In this document: positions 23,266 to 34,957 of the stretch, in pieces
Numbering within the stretch: position 1 is the first letter of the stretch
Layout of the letters: the number at the start of each line of letters is the position of its first letter
NCBI GenBank assembly: GCA_022818135.1
Contig: JAFMSR010000003.1
Coordinates: 30,515,962 to 30,579,961, forward strand
Direction: 5' to 3'
DNA: 64,000 nt
Source: Saxidomus purpurata
Lineage: Eukaryota > Mollusca > Bivalvia > Venerida > Veneridae
The notes under the pieces: model-generated
What the model was told of the DNA's origin: nothing
The model's database searches: none
What the model saw: the letters and a program-made list of their open reading frames with translations, nothing else
Program-made: the position numbers and the translations under genes

Positions 23266-24622
23266 AGGAAAGATTTCTGACCATATGATTACCGATTTGC
23301 TTAGCTTTTTATGGTGCTAGTTTCTCAGTGTACCAGAATATTTTACCATAATGTTATGAAAAAAAATGGATAAAATTTTTTTACAAATAATTTGAAAATC
23401 ACATGCATTTTGCTATATTATTCAGAAGCTTTTTTTTTTAAAAGAAGAGTCAAAACAGAAGGTCTAAATCAGGAAGTTTAGTACATGTATATAATAATAT
23501 AATAGGGTTATTAGTATAGTGACGAGATCCAGAATGCTGCATTTGCTCGAGTTGTGCGTTGGATCATACAAGTGTGGAGCACGAGTATGATCTGACCGTG
23601 ACAAGAGCTAATCGGTAAATCCTGTTTCTAGATCACATTTCTATGATAATGACCCATTTATTATATACATTTGGACACTTTTCTGTGCAAATAAACTGAA
23701 TTAATATAGCATGTCAAACATGAAATAGAAGAAAACATATTCATGTGTTGTGTGCGAAGTCATTTTATTGATGTCATTGTATAAATAAGTAGTAATGACC
23801 CAATCAAAAGTGACATTATTTATGTCATGTGTATGCATATTTATTTTTTTGGCCAATTGAATGCACTCTTACAAAAAATGGTGCTGTGCAGATTGCACAA
23901 GCATACAATACAGGTTATTTTTCTGTTCGTCAATATTTTATGGTTGAATTAAGGCTTTAGTTTTGGCAGAATATTTCTAGATAGGTATACAAAAATATGG
24001 AACTATTAGAGAAAAATGTCCGAAAATATGGAACTATTTATTTTAGGTGTTCATTGAATAAGCAGAAGTATAGGCAAAACTATTTATACCTAATAAGACC
24101 TCCATTATCCAGTGCAGGATATGAAATTGATAACAGAAGTGTGCAGTTCTTGCAATATTTCACTAAGTAAACCAATTTTTTGCTTCTGAACACATTTTTT
24201 TGTATTCTTTTGATACTCAATTTTCTGGTGCTTGCAATTAATAACGTGCATTTATTTATATATATTTATATTTTATTGTATATCAGTAATAATTGTGTTA
24301 AAATGTATACAGATGTTGATTAACTTACAAGTTTTCATGAAAGTAGCTGCTGATAAGGTCAAATTTCAACCAAACATGTAATAGTGACCAGTTTACTCTA
24401 ATACAGCTCTAATTTTTTAATTTTCTTCGTATTGAAATTTTCTTCCCACATCTCCCCACAATAATTTCACAGCTATCATCTTAATGCAAGTCTCAAACAT
24501 ATTATAAGATGTGGTTACTGCTTTTGAATGTTTTTTTTTAAATTTCACTTGTTAACAGAGTCAGAAATTTTGCAAGGAAAGATTTTACTGTGTATTTAGT
24601 TGTAAGTTATTATAATGATGCA

Positions 24623-24628
24623 AATAAA
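24623..24628 (+). terminator. Putative poly(A) signal of TSPO copy B
   Basis: AATAAA lies in 'gatgcaaataaagtt', followed by 'atttgtgtttattttatg'. It is homologous to the site ending copy A. The 3' UTRs also share 'ttgtattcttttgatactc' (18446 and 24203), confirming that duplication included the 3' UTR. Confidence 0.7.
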
Positions 24629-24649
24629 GTTAGTGAACAAATTTGTGTT

Positions 24650-26261
24650 TATTTTATGCTTTAGTTGTAGTTGTAATATCCTATAGAGGGCAATAATGGC
24701 CACATATATATCATCAGACGATCTGATTATCAGTACTTTTAAAGACAAAATCAAGTTATCTAAAACAAAATCAACAGTGAAATATGTAGCATGTTGACCA
24801 AGTTTTACTAGAATTTACTGGAGACAAATTATCTTAGGATCATGTCTGTCAAGTCTGATGAAATTTAAATGGAAATTAGTGACTTGTACAGAATTAAGAA
24901 GTTATTTCGATAATCTTGTGTATGCATGTTAGGTTCTCACTCAGATTCAGTACAGATCATGTACTCGCTGAATCCTTGTGTTTAAGTTTCATTAGAATCT
25001 AAAAGTGTCACATGCAGAGTACTTAACAAGGCTTTGCTATAATTGATGTCCTGTTGTAGGCTTTCAACTTACATGCTAAAATTTCATACACATCATCGTT
25101 CAGGTTGAATACTACCTTTTGATCAAGTTTCATGAAAATCAACAAAATCTATCTCGTGAGTATTACAACACTTCCTAGTTATATTGAAAGGGGTACATTT
25201 CAGCTTAGAGTCTCTTGATCACTTTGGATGTGAAATTACATGTAGCTCGTAGGAATTTTTAAAACACCCTGTATTGCCAAGAAAGATGTCTTCACATGTA
25301 AAATTAACTGTTACTTGTATGAAAAGCATTATTTACATTGCTTCTTAAACCAGAAGTACTTTTAAGTTTAATGCAGTACTTTTTTCAATGATACTGAAAA
25401 CAAGCAGCTTTCTGACAGCGCTTTTTCGTGACGAAGCAACAAAAATATTGAAGAAAGGTATATGTCAACATTGTTTTAAAGTAAATGGAACACCGTTGTA
25501 TCGTTATTCTATCTGTGAATTTATTATTCTATATTTAAATTACAAATGGGACTTAGAACGCTTGTTTCAGTAAACACCTGTGCATCAGTCATCACTTCAA
25601 CAAATTACTAGAGATGTAACTTCAGCACTAACTAGAAGGTAAAACTGGAATTAAAATTTGATAAAATAGCCAGAAATTTTAAATTTGACATAATGTGAAA
25701 TATTTAGCTTTAAATTTAAATCTATTACTACTTTTTTACCACTCAACTGTATAAAATACTTAATTTTAAACAATACAAAACAGAAGATAAAAACTGAAAT
25801 TCTTTAACAATCACTCCTTAACATAATAAATATCCTGAAAACAGCTGAGTAAGATTTCCTATGTCCTTCGACAAATCTAAAAATCTATTCTTTACTAGGA
25901 CACAGTTTTTTTAACCTTTCGGTATTTCTACAAAAGTCCTTTATCATAAATTGTATTCCAGATTTTGCCATGCCACAACTTCAAACAAACTCCTCAACCC
26001 TGTCAATAGGTACTGGCATATTTTTTTCATTTGTATAAAGTAATCTTTCGTTGTTTACACACACACTTTTTTCATTGCAACAACTGGCCTTTTCTCATAC
26101 ACTAAACTATGTTTCATAGATGATATGATTCTCCTGCATATCCAGAAACCCCTTTGAAAAGAATTCCAAGACCCTTTGATCCGATCAGAGTCCTTCCTGA
26201 GAAAATGTCCAAGGATACTCTCATGTACACCTTGATGTAACAGCCGCCTGATCCTCAAGTT
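24650..26261. other. Non-coding between convergent TSPO-B and SWSAP1
   Basis: AT-rich, with no repeat or exon that I can support. It must include the 3' UTR of the minus-strand SWSAP1 gene, but I could not fix its poly(A) signal. Confidence 0.4.
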
Positions 26262-29200
26262 TCACCCACATAAATTATAGACAAGTCCATCTATCAAGTA
26301 TTGTGACATCCTGTTGTTACACTTTTCACAAACAAGCCAGAACTTTGTATTTGGTATGTCATATTTAATACTGCCGTCTTCCCCTGAACGCTCAGACTGT
26401 ACATCTTCTCACACATGTCTTCAGCTACAAATTTAACCAAAGCAAGAATAGATTCAATTGGTTTGAATGTAATAGACAAGAGAGTTCAATAGTACATGTA
26501 TGTCACCAACTGGAGGGTACGATTCAGAAGGGAAAACTCTTGACAGTATCTTTAGTAAAGAAATTCTGAAAACTGCATAGAAGTCTGCCAATGACAAAAT
26601 GAAACAAGAAAGGCTGTTTGAATGGAAATAATTCCTGCTGAAAGGTTATAGTCATCTGGTTATAATTACGCACCTCTTACTTTCCTCTACATGTATTTAT
26701 AAATCATGGTATGCTAGACTGTCATAAATATGATTAAAATATGACAATGGCAACGAAAATCTACAAAGAGACATGAATTAATTTAGATAGACTTAGGGTT
26801 CTGGTGTTCTGAACTTACACCAGTTTTCACTCAATTGTAAAACTACACTAGAGTTAACATCAAAATTGTGCTTCCTCTGATGTGTCCATTTTCTAGCTTA
26901 AATCTCTGTGACCTTGATGTTTGAGCTATAAACCTTGCACGTGACATGCTGTCCCATTGTGTTGAACAATTCAAATTCCTCTGATGCACGAGGAATTTAC
27001 AGTCCAAACAAGCTCATTCCCGACAGGCCGACGTATGCACATACACCGAACAGCCAAAGTGACAATTATGTCCAGACACTGCCAGTTGGCTTGACAAAAA
27101 CATCAATTTTCCCAAACTATCGGAAAGAAAACCAACATTACATTTACTGAATCGATGTATACTAACTTGTGATATCTGCAACTGTTAGTTTGAAATGTTT
27201 AAAGATCTGGTTAACATATGACTGTTTCTTGCGACATCCTAGCATCATCACACCAGCACCACTGTGGAAATACAAAATGTAGAAATCATCTCTAAAGTAA
27301 GAATATTTAATATTAATTGTGTTGAAAAAAGTTTTAACTTCAATTCACATCCATGAATGAAATAATTTGTATATTGGATATCTTTCAAACAAATCAAAGC
27401 AGTTTTTAAAGAGTTTTAAAACTTAAGCTTAACAGCTACAAGCCTCATCAGGTAAGTGGTTAGGGATCACCTTTGGAATGGGTTTGAATCCCAGTTGTCG
27501 AAGAGTGTTTGAGAGCAATTCAATAAGCTACAGAAGCTTCCCTGTAACCAAACTAAAATACGTTTATATAAACTAAAACTGCAGGTCATTTTTCACTCTC
27601 CTCTACAGTAAAGAAAAATCTATTTGAGCTAACAATATTTCTAATTCTGAGAAGTAGAAATATTTCTCTTTGACCAAAGAACTTATCTGAAAAGACCTGG
27701 AATCCTACCAACCTTTTTAGCTGAATGTAGGATATTGTGTCTTCCAGTACAGCACAGAGTCTGGCACAGCCAACTTCTGGACTAGGATCCTGCAAAACAT
27801 ACATGTATGCAGTTAAGACTGTTAAAAGTCATCATATAGTTTCAGCAGCTACTGTTTGCTTGCTGCTGGTCTTGATCGCAAGGTGCTCTCAGTTTAGAGA
27901 TGGTCACTATTACAGAGTTCACTGTATTTTTCTCTCTATAAAATGAACAAGACCTATCACTAAATGTGATCAATACCCCCTAAAGACTGCTTTATAAACT
28001 GAGGAAGTTCATAGTCCTTGCAAAAAAAACTAAAGTAGAGATATTGTTCTTGGCAATAACTCTGTAATGTGTCCAGATAATTATGGTTCTTGTACAGTGC
28101 ACTTCCACTTATTGTGCTGGACCATTGTATGAAGTTGTATTGAATTCCAACTAGTAGTTTTCAAGTTCTGCTCTGAACAAGGAAAAGTAACAAAAGGCAA
28201 TAACTCTGTAATTACTCAAGATAGAGTGATGGTTCTTGTACACTGCACTTTCTCTGACCGCCCGACCAACCAACCACTGGCTGACTCCAATACCCCCCCC
28301 CCCTCCCCAACTTTGTTTCGGGGGTAATAAAAAGCTGTAAATGTTCTGGGCTTGTTGCAAAAAAGCTATTTCCACATATTTGACCATAACTATCTATCAA
28401 GTATGCAAATCTACGACAGCAAGTTCGCAACAAGTCTACCAACTAATAATGTGCTGACTGTCCATTTGATAAATCAACACAGAAGCCAAATCTAATACCC
28501 AGAATTCCCTGTCCTGATGTCAATCTAAAATGCATATTTTTATCTTGTAAAGTATGGGCTGTTAACTTGTATACCAGTGAAAGCAATGACTTACCACAGA
28601 TTGCTGCAGATAGTACTCCAGGTCATCAACAATCACAATGTCCGGAACAAGGGACTTTGTGTGAATGGCAGCACAAAATTCTACCAAGTTCTGAACTTTG
28701 TTCATATACCTATAAAATACCAGGTTTCTTTCAATAAAATTATACTATTCAATTTCAACAATTGTGCTGTAAATTAAGCTTGGTTTTTCCAAATTCATGT
28801 AAACTGTTCAAGTTTGCCTCTCAGAAGAGAACACCACTAAAATGGCTTCCAGGAAAGCGTGGCTTCGACTAAATATAGGTTTACACCTGTTACACCAGCT
28901 GACACTCAATTCAAGCTGATCATACAGATACGAGTAACATAAATCAATCCTGAAAACTGTAAATGTAAATTTAATGTCCGATTTTTATTACTCATCTTGG
29001 TTGGTCAATCAGTAATCTCTCCATATTCACAGCTGTGCCAATTGTTTCCATACAAATATACATGAAATTGTGTTAGTTTTAACAGATTGCAATTAAACTA
29101 CACAAACAGATTGAGCATGGGTCAGCAATCACGCTATATAACTGTTTTTTTCCACGGAAGAATCCAACACTTGTGCTACTATTAAATATCTTATTTTTAT

Positions 29201-30713
29201 GCAACATCTTTTTTCATTTAATATCACTGGGACATCTACATGTATGCACATTCTGACTGATGTTTATAAACAGGTGTAATGCCTGACCATATTCACATCT
29301 ATGCAAGCAGTTTCTATATAAGGACAGTCACACATGTTTGTTTTCAGCAGAATTGTAATTAAATTACATGAAAAGTGGCAGAGGGTCACAAACTGTGCTG
29401 CAAGGTTGAATTACAATTTGAGAGGTCGGTGTTAAACTATTTTAACTTAAAAAGAAATATAGGAAACCCAACAGTTTTGCACTATTCTCATGTTTAATAT
29501 AAACCAGCAATTCTGCAATACTTACATAAATGTGAGTGTTTTCAGTAATCCTGCAGTTTCTGGCCGTGTCATGCCATGAACTGATAAAGGCATCTGAGTT
29601 AATGGACTGCGACTGATATAAGTAACATGGTAGTCCTGACTAGCGTATGCCACTGCCGCTTGAAACAATAACACAGTTTTGCCACTGAAACAACAAATCA
29701 GAAGCTTTACCCTAATTATGCAAACTAATGGGAGAAGAACTTTCAACATGCACATGCATTTAATCTTTCTATGCTCAGTTTCAAATACACACTTGTGTAT
29801 CTTTAAACTCAGTGAACAGTGCCATTATTTGTTCAAGGAGGACATCTATGAACTACTGCCCTGCTGACCAGGTGCTAAATGACTCTGCCCTCATAACCAG
29901 TGTAAATCATCACTTCAGTCTGGACATCTGTACAATAGTTGCAAAGGAAGGGTAAAGGTCAACTTCATGAAGGTTAGACTTTTTTATTTTCCAGAAATTT
30001 CTTGATCTATATTTAACTTTGTGAGCTGAGGAAGTTATCTTTTTCCCATACCACTGTTCAAAACAGATTAGTCACAAACTTTTTTTATATTATAATTGAC
30101 CAATTATTAAAACCAATATTTTCAAATAAAAGCTGTGAACAAGACTGAAACTATTCAAGTTATTACTGACACTTAAATTTCATGGAAAGACATAAAAAGA
30201 GGGCGGCCGGCCATCGTAGCCCTATATCGCGCACCTGAGTACCTTGCTTCAAAAGAAAAGGTCAAGAAGGACAATTTTGAAACCAGCTTGTTAATTGGTA
30301 CACACTGTCCAAATTTCATAACTGCAGCTTCAAAAGCAAAAAGTAATTAAAAGGTCAAGATTAACATACCCGGTGACTTAGGTTTTAGTTTTTACTAAAT
30401 GTGACCTAGTCACACACTTGATTGGAGTTCATCAAGACAAACATTCTAAATAATTTTCAAAATGATTGGATACAAAATGCTATGGGCAAAATCAACAGAA
30501 ATATAGTAAATTTTGCAAAGATATCTATTACTTTTTACTTTTACAGAAAAAATTAATGTGAAAAAATTACCAGTTTTCATCTCCAAGAAATACCAAAGGA
30601 CTGCTTTCTTGACTTAAAAGCTTCAAACATTTTGTGAGCTTAGACTGGTCCTCAGTGTTCTCAGTTTGCAGCCATGTAGAGGTCAGTGGAAGGCTGTACA
30701 GTAAACCAGTCAT
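26262..30713 (-). CDS. SWSAP1: SWSAP1-like ATPase, Shu complex RAD51 regulator (six exons, 236 aa)
   Basis: Exons in transcript order are 30571-30713, 29526-29684, 28595-28709, 27713-27789, 27167-27261 and 26262-26383. Phases chain correctly to 711 nt ending TGA. Joining exons 1 and 2 creates a Walker A motif, GDENCGKT (residues 44-51), split by the intron. Walker B is IVIVDD (125-130). After it come LEYYLQQ, DPSPEV, a GAGVMMLGCRK strand and a C-terminal WLVCEKCNNRM block, which parallel the order in vertebrate SWSAP1 (about 229 aa). SWSAP1 pairs with the SWIM protein SWS1/ZSWIM7 and promotes RAD51 filament assembly in homologous recombination. The start is the ATG three bases after a strong 'tgttgtattacag' acceptor, so a 5' UTR exon is likely upstream. 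Donors of exons 4 (gttggt) and 5 (gttagt) are weak. Another RecA-like paralogue is the main alternative. Confidence 0.82.
27425..27580 (+). mobile_element. tRNA-derived SINE copy in SWSAP1 intron 5' of exon 5
   Basis: An A-box-like 'ggtaagtggttagg' and a B-box 'gggtttgaatccc' are followed by a short body. The tail 'aaaatacgtttatataaacta' resembles the tail of the SINE at 34657-34918 ('aaaataaattagtataaacta'). Target duplications are not convincing. Confidence 0.5.
27805..28320. repeat. Decayed MITE copy plus 'ggcaataactctgtaat' repeat pair
   Basis: Bases 27805-27940 resemble the MITE at 3609-3791 ('ctggtcttgatcgcaaggtgctctcagtttagagatggtc'). Bases 28050-28250 contain two copies of a unit with 'ggcaataactctgtaat' and 'atggttcttgtaca(g/c)tgcactt'. 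A C-run lies at 28291-28304. All of it is intronic to SWSAP1. Confidence 0.5.
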
Positions 30714-31443
30714 CTTCTGTAATACAACAGATACCACAGGTGTGTCCAATTTCAACAAAACAATCAATCCCTTTTACAATTTAATGCTAATGACTTAACT
30801 GAAGTTCTTTCAAGTAATTTAACTGTTTAACACCTACAAGATATCTTAACAACTAGTCACTCCTGTTTGTGCTATACCGGTCAATATAGACCGATACATG
30901 TATTTTATTTCAAATCAAATAAAAATGCAACAGGTTTTTGTAAAATTTTCCATATAAATTGCACCTCTGTATTTTCATACACTATTGATTTTCAGTACAC
31001 ATGCTATAAAATAAAAAAACTGCTGGTGAAACTGGCAACATATTTTAGTGATTTTTTAAAAAACTTTATAGCTCACTTCAGCACTGTGCTAAATATAAGC
31101 TATATAGATCATTTCAATTAAAACAACATCTCTGTTCAAATGGCTCTGCCAGTTGGGTTGAAACTTCACTAAAATCAGCCCTTGCACATTCCTCTATCAA
31201 ATTCCTTCCAATCTATATGCAAAACTATAGTTAGCAAATAAAGAAAAAATTCATATAATCTTTTAATCTAAAAGTGCAAGTCAATTTCAAAGCAACTTCA
31301 CTGAAGTCTTTCTTGGGTGACCCTCAACCAAAATGCTATTAATTTTACTACTACAGCAAGTGCCGTGTCATTGGACAACTCTTGTCTGACTGATCTAGTT
31401 TGAATCCGATCAGAATGACTTTTCCTAATACTGGAATATTATA
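30714..31443. other. Region upstream of SWSAP1 coding start; nothing recognised
   Basis: It should contain the 5' leader intron and promoter of SWSAP1. No recognisable promoter motif, exon or repeat was found. Confidence 0.35.
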
Positions 31444-31698
31444 CAGACGAAGGTTATTTCTCTTCAATTTCAAATGAAATTATTCTTGGTACTGGAGGGG
31501 AAGTGCTCCACGGGAAGAGGGTTTTCTTCGGGGGCTTTCATGTTACTATGGGCTCGGAAATGTTTTGGGTGAACTTTCTTAAAAAAGAATATTTTACTAT
31601 CAAGCATTTCATTATAAAGAATGAACTTGAATGATAGTCCCCAGGAATTTTGAACACATCACAAAGTGCTATAGGCATACCTCCCCTGGGACCTTATT
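31444..31698. repeat. Direct repeat, copy 1 (about 250 bp)
   Basis: 'agacgaaggttatttctcttcaattt...actggaggggaagt...' through '...tgaacttgaatgatagtcccc...accttatt' recurs at 32596-32833 in the same orientation with moderate divergence. The two flank about 900 bp that hold the ORF at 31960-32210. This could be a long terminal repeat pair or a dispersed repeat inserted twice. Confidence 0.75.
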
Positions 31699-31959
31699 AC
31701 CTATTCAATTTACCTATAGGAAAAGGCCCCCAGAGACTTTAATGTGCATCCATCTGTAAACATGTTAGTTATTTATACATAGATCTGTATTACACAAGGC
31801 TCGCTTTGTGTATTTTTGTGTTACCAACAACCACTATGAGAAATGGCTAAACCGTAACCAAACTGTTTATCAAATGTGGACAGATATTCAAGACATTATA
31901 GGACCAGCTAACAAGTGGTCAATTAAAATCGGACACAATTTCTAGGCACCTTCTTTGAA

Positions 31960-32210
31960 ACATCTAATAGAATAATAACCTGCGCATTTGTATTTGTAAA
32001 TGGATTAAATCCTGAAATATTTCTTCAATGGGTAGACTTGATGCAATTAGGCCGAGATGGAGCAGCCACAAATCATTTTCAGGCGCTTTTTAGGTTATGC
32101 GAGGCAGGGAGATACTACTCCATTTTATATGCATGGAATGCTACCAATAATTGCTACGAGTATTTAAATGGTAGAAGAAGAATATTCATGCTTCAAGACG
32201 GTAATAAGGT
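31960..32210 (+). other. Uncharacterised exon-like ORF between direct repeats
   Basis: An open frame without a good initial ATG runs through LNPEIFLQWVDLMQLGRDG, then NHFQALFRLCEAGRYYS, LYAWNATNN and YEYLNGRRR, ending at a donor-like 'ggtaataag|gtaat' at about 32210. The composition looks like real protein (aromatic-rich, balanced) and I have an impression of similar hypothetical proteins repeated in invertebrate genomes, but I cannot name a family. Placement between the direct repeats suggests mobile-element origin. Confidence 0.35.
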
Positions 32211-32595
32211 AATATTCTATTTATATATTTTATTGCATGGAGTAAACAGGAGTACTAAATCATTGAAATGCCTTATTTGGTACACATACCGGTTTTGATA
32301 TTTCAATTGAGGAACATACAGGGGCAAAACACTTGCATAATATAGGCTGTGTTTATTCTAATAAACCACCCTGGCATTGTAATGTTTTATGAGAGGTTTT
32401 CACTCAAACACTTTGTCTTGTGTTAAACGTCCCCATGGAATGCCATGTCAGTAGAAATAAAAAAAAGTTTGTCTGTATACATAATATACTTTAGTCGTAA
32501 TTATGAAAATGTCAAACAGTAAAAGAATAACTTTCCTCTGTCTATATATAATCCGGTAACAATCCATGGGGACTAATACCAGATAAAATATATAT

Positions 32596-32833
32596 AGACG
32601 AAGGTTATTTGTTTTCAATTTGAAATGAAATAAACACATGCTACTACTGGAGGGGAAGTACTCCCCAGGAAGTGGGTTTTCTTCAGGGGCTTGGAAATAT
32701 TTTGGGGGAACTGTCTTAAAAGAAAGATTCCACTATGAAGCATTTCATTATACGGAATGAACTTGAATAATAGTCCCCGGGAATTGTTAACAGATGACAA
32801 AGTCCTGTAGGGAAAGCTCCCCAAGGATCTTAT
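32596..32833. repeat. Direct repeat, copy 2
   Basis: It is the partner of 31444-31698. Shared landmarks are 'agacgaaggttatt', 'tactggaggggaagt', 'gtttcttc.ggggct', 'gaagcatttcattata' and 'gaacttgaat.atagtcccc'. Confidence 0.75.
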
Positions 32834-33544
32834 TGTCCATGAAGTGTTGATGTAATAAAGAATACTCTGGTATGTGGATATTAAAATATCAAAATGGTAA
32901 AAATCATGAATATTACTTTCATTTCTTTTTAATCATTTTTGTTTCCCTTTAAGAACCTCATTCCCCGTGTATAGTAATGTAGCTTGTAAAGACTATATAT
33001 CACACAGCCCACTGCTCGGAACTCATCTGTGCAGTTACTATTCGGTAGCAGTCATAGCTAGCGCTAGACAAAAACCTTTAGGTGGTAATTTTTGTTCTTG
33101 TTAATTAGATGCAGAGGATATAAGTGTACAGGATTTTTATAATCCATGGAATTTCTATTACCTTTTTAATCAATCTGATAACTTTGTGAATAACTGGTGT
33201 GTTGGCAATGGATTTATGCCGAATCGCATTCCTTGTACTTAAGGACAACATGGAGCAAACGACCAGGAGGTATCCTGTGACGGTAACATGAAGATTTCCC
33301 AGAGACATCCAAGGCATCACTAAGATGTAAAAAGAACAGAACCATGAGCAAGCTATAAGACTGAACACTTTTTTCAGCAACTCAAAACTGACTGTTCGAG
33401 ACATAATGAACTTTGTAAAATGCTATCTTGACAACAACACTTTACTTCAGTGTTGCTGATTTACTGGTATTCATTGTAAGAGCACTGGTCCAGATTGGTC
33501 TTCCTACATGCACAAACTGTTACATCTAAAGAGTATTTACACTG
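32834..33544. other. No supported feature
   Basis: A minus-strand open frame of 99 codons (33105-33404) with a hydrophobic centre is present but has no recognisable domain or splice context. See the rejected list. Confidence 0.3.
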
Positions 33545-34012
33545 TAATTTCAAGATTTTAGCTGGGGAAATTGAAATTGACGAATCTCTATTTGGCCGAA
33601 AAGTGAAATACCATAAAGGGGATCCGTGAAAGGGCCTAAGAAACACAGTCATATTGTATCCCGTCAGCAATAGGTGTACTCATACTCTTCTTCCTTTAAT
33701 ACAGAGACCCGTTGCACCGGCACGCTGATTTTTAGCGATGGTTGGAGTGCGTATGCAGATTTAAATAGCTTAGGGTATGAATATTTCAGTTTTGCATAAG
33801 TATGCATTCAAAAAAATGTATAGAAACAAAAACACTGGAGAGCTCCTATCATTACATACTAACACCATAGGTGTGTGGAAAGATGGGAAGGAACATTTTA
33901 GGCGAATGGCTGGGACCAAGGCTCCACAATGGGAAGGACATATCATATGGCTGAAATATTGTGGCGATCTGACACAGGTTAAATCAGACACATATGGTCA
34001 ATTTTTTGTATG
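33545..34012 (+). pseudogene. ISXO2/IS1595-type (Merlin-like) transposase relic
   Basis: Reading across at least three frame changes or stops gives the ISXO2-type transposase core in order: GEIEIDESLFGRKVKYHKG with the first Asp, LYPVSNR, LLPLIQRPVAP, IFSDGWSAY with the second Asp, LGYE, HKYAFKK, and NTIGVWKDGKEHFRRMAGT. The acidic residue normally just before the last block appears lost. A stop after 'KGD P', a stop near 33730 and a frameshift near 33795 mark it as dead. Merlin elements are eukaryotic relatives of bacterial IS1595; the family call rests on these motif strings. Confidence 0.75.
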
Positions 34013-34656
34013 ACCTGTTTACACACTAACAAAAGCACCAGATTTCAAGTACACGACACCGTTATTCGGTTTGTGGTTCCATTTTCTAACTTGGATATGT
34101 ATCCAGTGATGACAGCTGCTGATGAGCAGAATGAGCACTGACAGAGTATGTAATCCACTTGGATATGAGGCTGTGAAGAAGGAAGGCCATCAAAATGGGA
34201 AGCCAAAGAAAACTCATAAGAATCCCTATTCAAAGTCTGCATTCGTTTTCAAATGGTCATCAGACGATGATGACTTTGCATAAATCTTGAACCGATGTTT
34301 GTACAGTTGTAAATAGCTGCAATTTATTGCAGGTAGCAGTCATTTTTTAAGACATTAAATTACTGCCTACTTAAGGGACAGGGTGCTTCAAGTTAGAAGC
34401 TGTTATATAAATATATATATAATATGTGTAGAAACTATGATGTTCTACAACGTATTCGCATAACAGTTAACATATTGAGGAACACTTGGATTTGTTAATA
34501 TTTACATTATGAAGGTAAGTAATAATGCTGCAAACCCTGTCAAATTTCTATTTTTAAAAAACAAGCGCCTGCATTCATAACACAGATTCATGAGTGGCGC
34601 CATCTATGATGTGTATGAAGTAGTTTTGTAATGGTTGATTTATGAGAAATATGTAA

Positions 34657-34918
34657 CCACCCTGATAGCTTAGTGGTAAAGCGCCCGCTTCGAGTGGAGG
34701 ATGCCGTGGGTTTGCTCCCTGGCCGCGTCATACCAAAGACGTATAAAATGGTACCAGTAGCTCCCTTGCTTGGCGCTCAACATTAAGAGGGAAACTAGCT
34801 TCTCTTCTCTCATACCCTCACGGCGATGGATACCATCAGGAATTAGGTGTCGAGAGTGATTAATATAAGTTGTATAACTTGTTTCACAATCAACCTAAAA
34901 TAAATTAGTATAAACTAA
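34657..34918 (+). mobile_element. tRNA-derived SINE with perfect 11-bp target-site duplication
   Basis: The head 'tagcttagtggtaaagcg' is an A-box and 'gtgggtttgctccct' a B-box-like element of a degenerate tRNA. A central body follows ('cataccaaagacgtataaaatgg', 'cttgcttggcgctcaacattaag') and then the tail 'aaataaattagtataaacta'. The 11-bp sequence gaaatatgtaa occurs exactly at 34646-34656 and again at 34919-34929, immediately bordering the element. The 3' tail resembles that of the copy at 27425-27580. No acceptor-stem pairing exists, so this is not a tRNA gene. Confidence 0.9.
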
Positions 34919-34957
34919 GAAATATGTAAGTACCTCCGGCGACTAATAGCCTGGTTT

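Noticed and set aside
33105..33404. 99-codon minus-strand ORF with hydrophobic segments, upstream of SWSAP1
   Set aside because: No recognisable domain, no splice signals that extend it, and it lies in a mobile-element-rich region; AT-rich DNA often gives such frames.
34657..34735. tRNA gene
   Set aside because: A- and B-box-like sequences are present but no acceptor or anticodon stem pairs; the exact target duplication shows it is a SINE.
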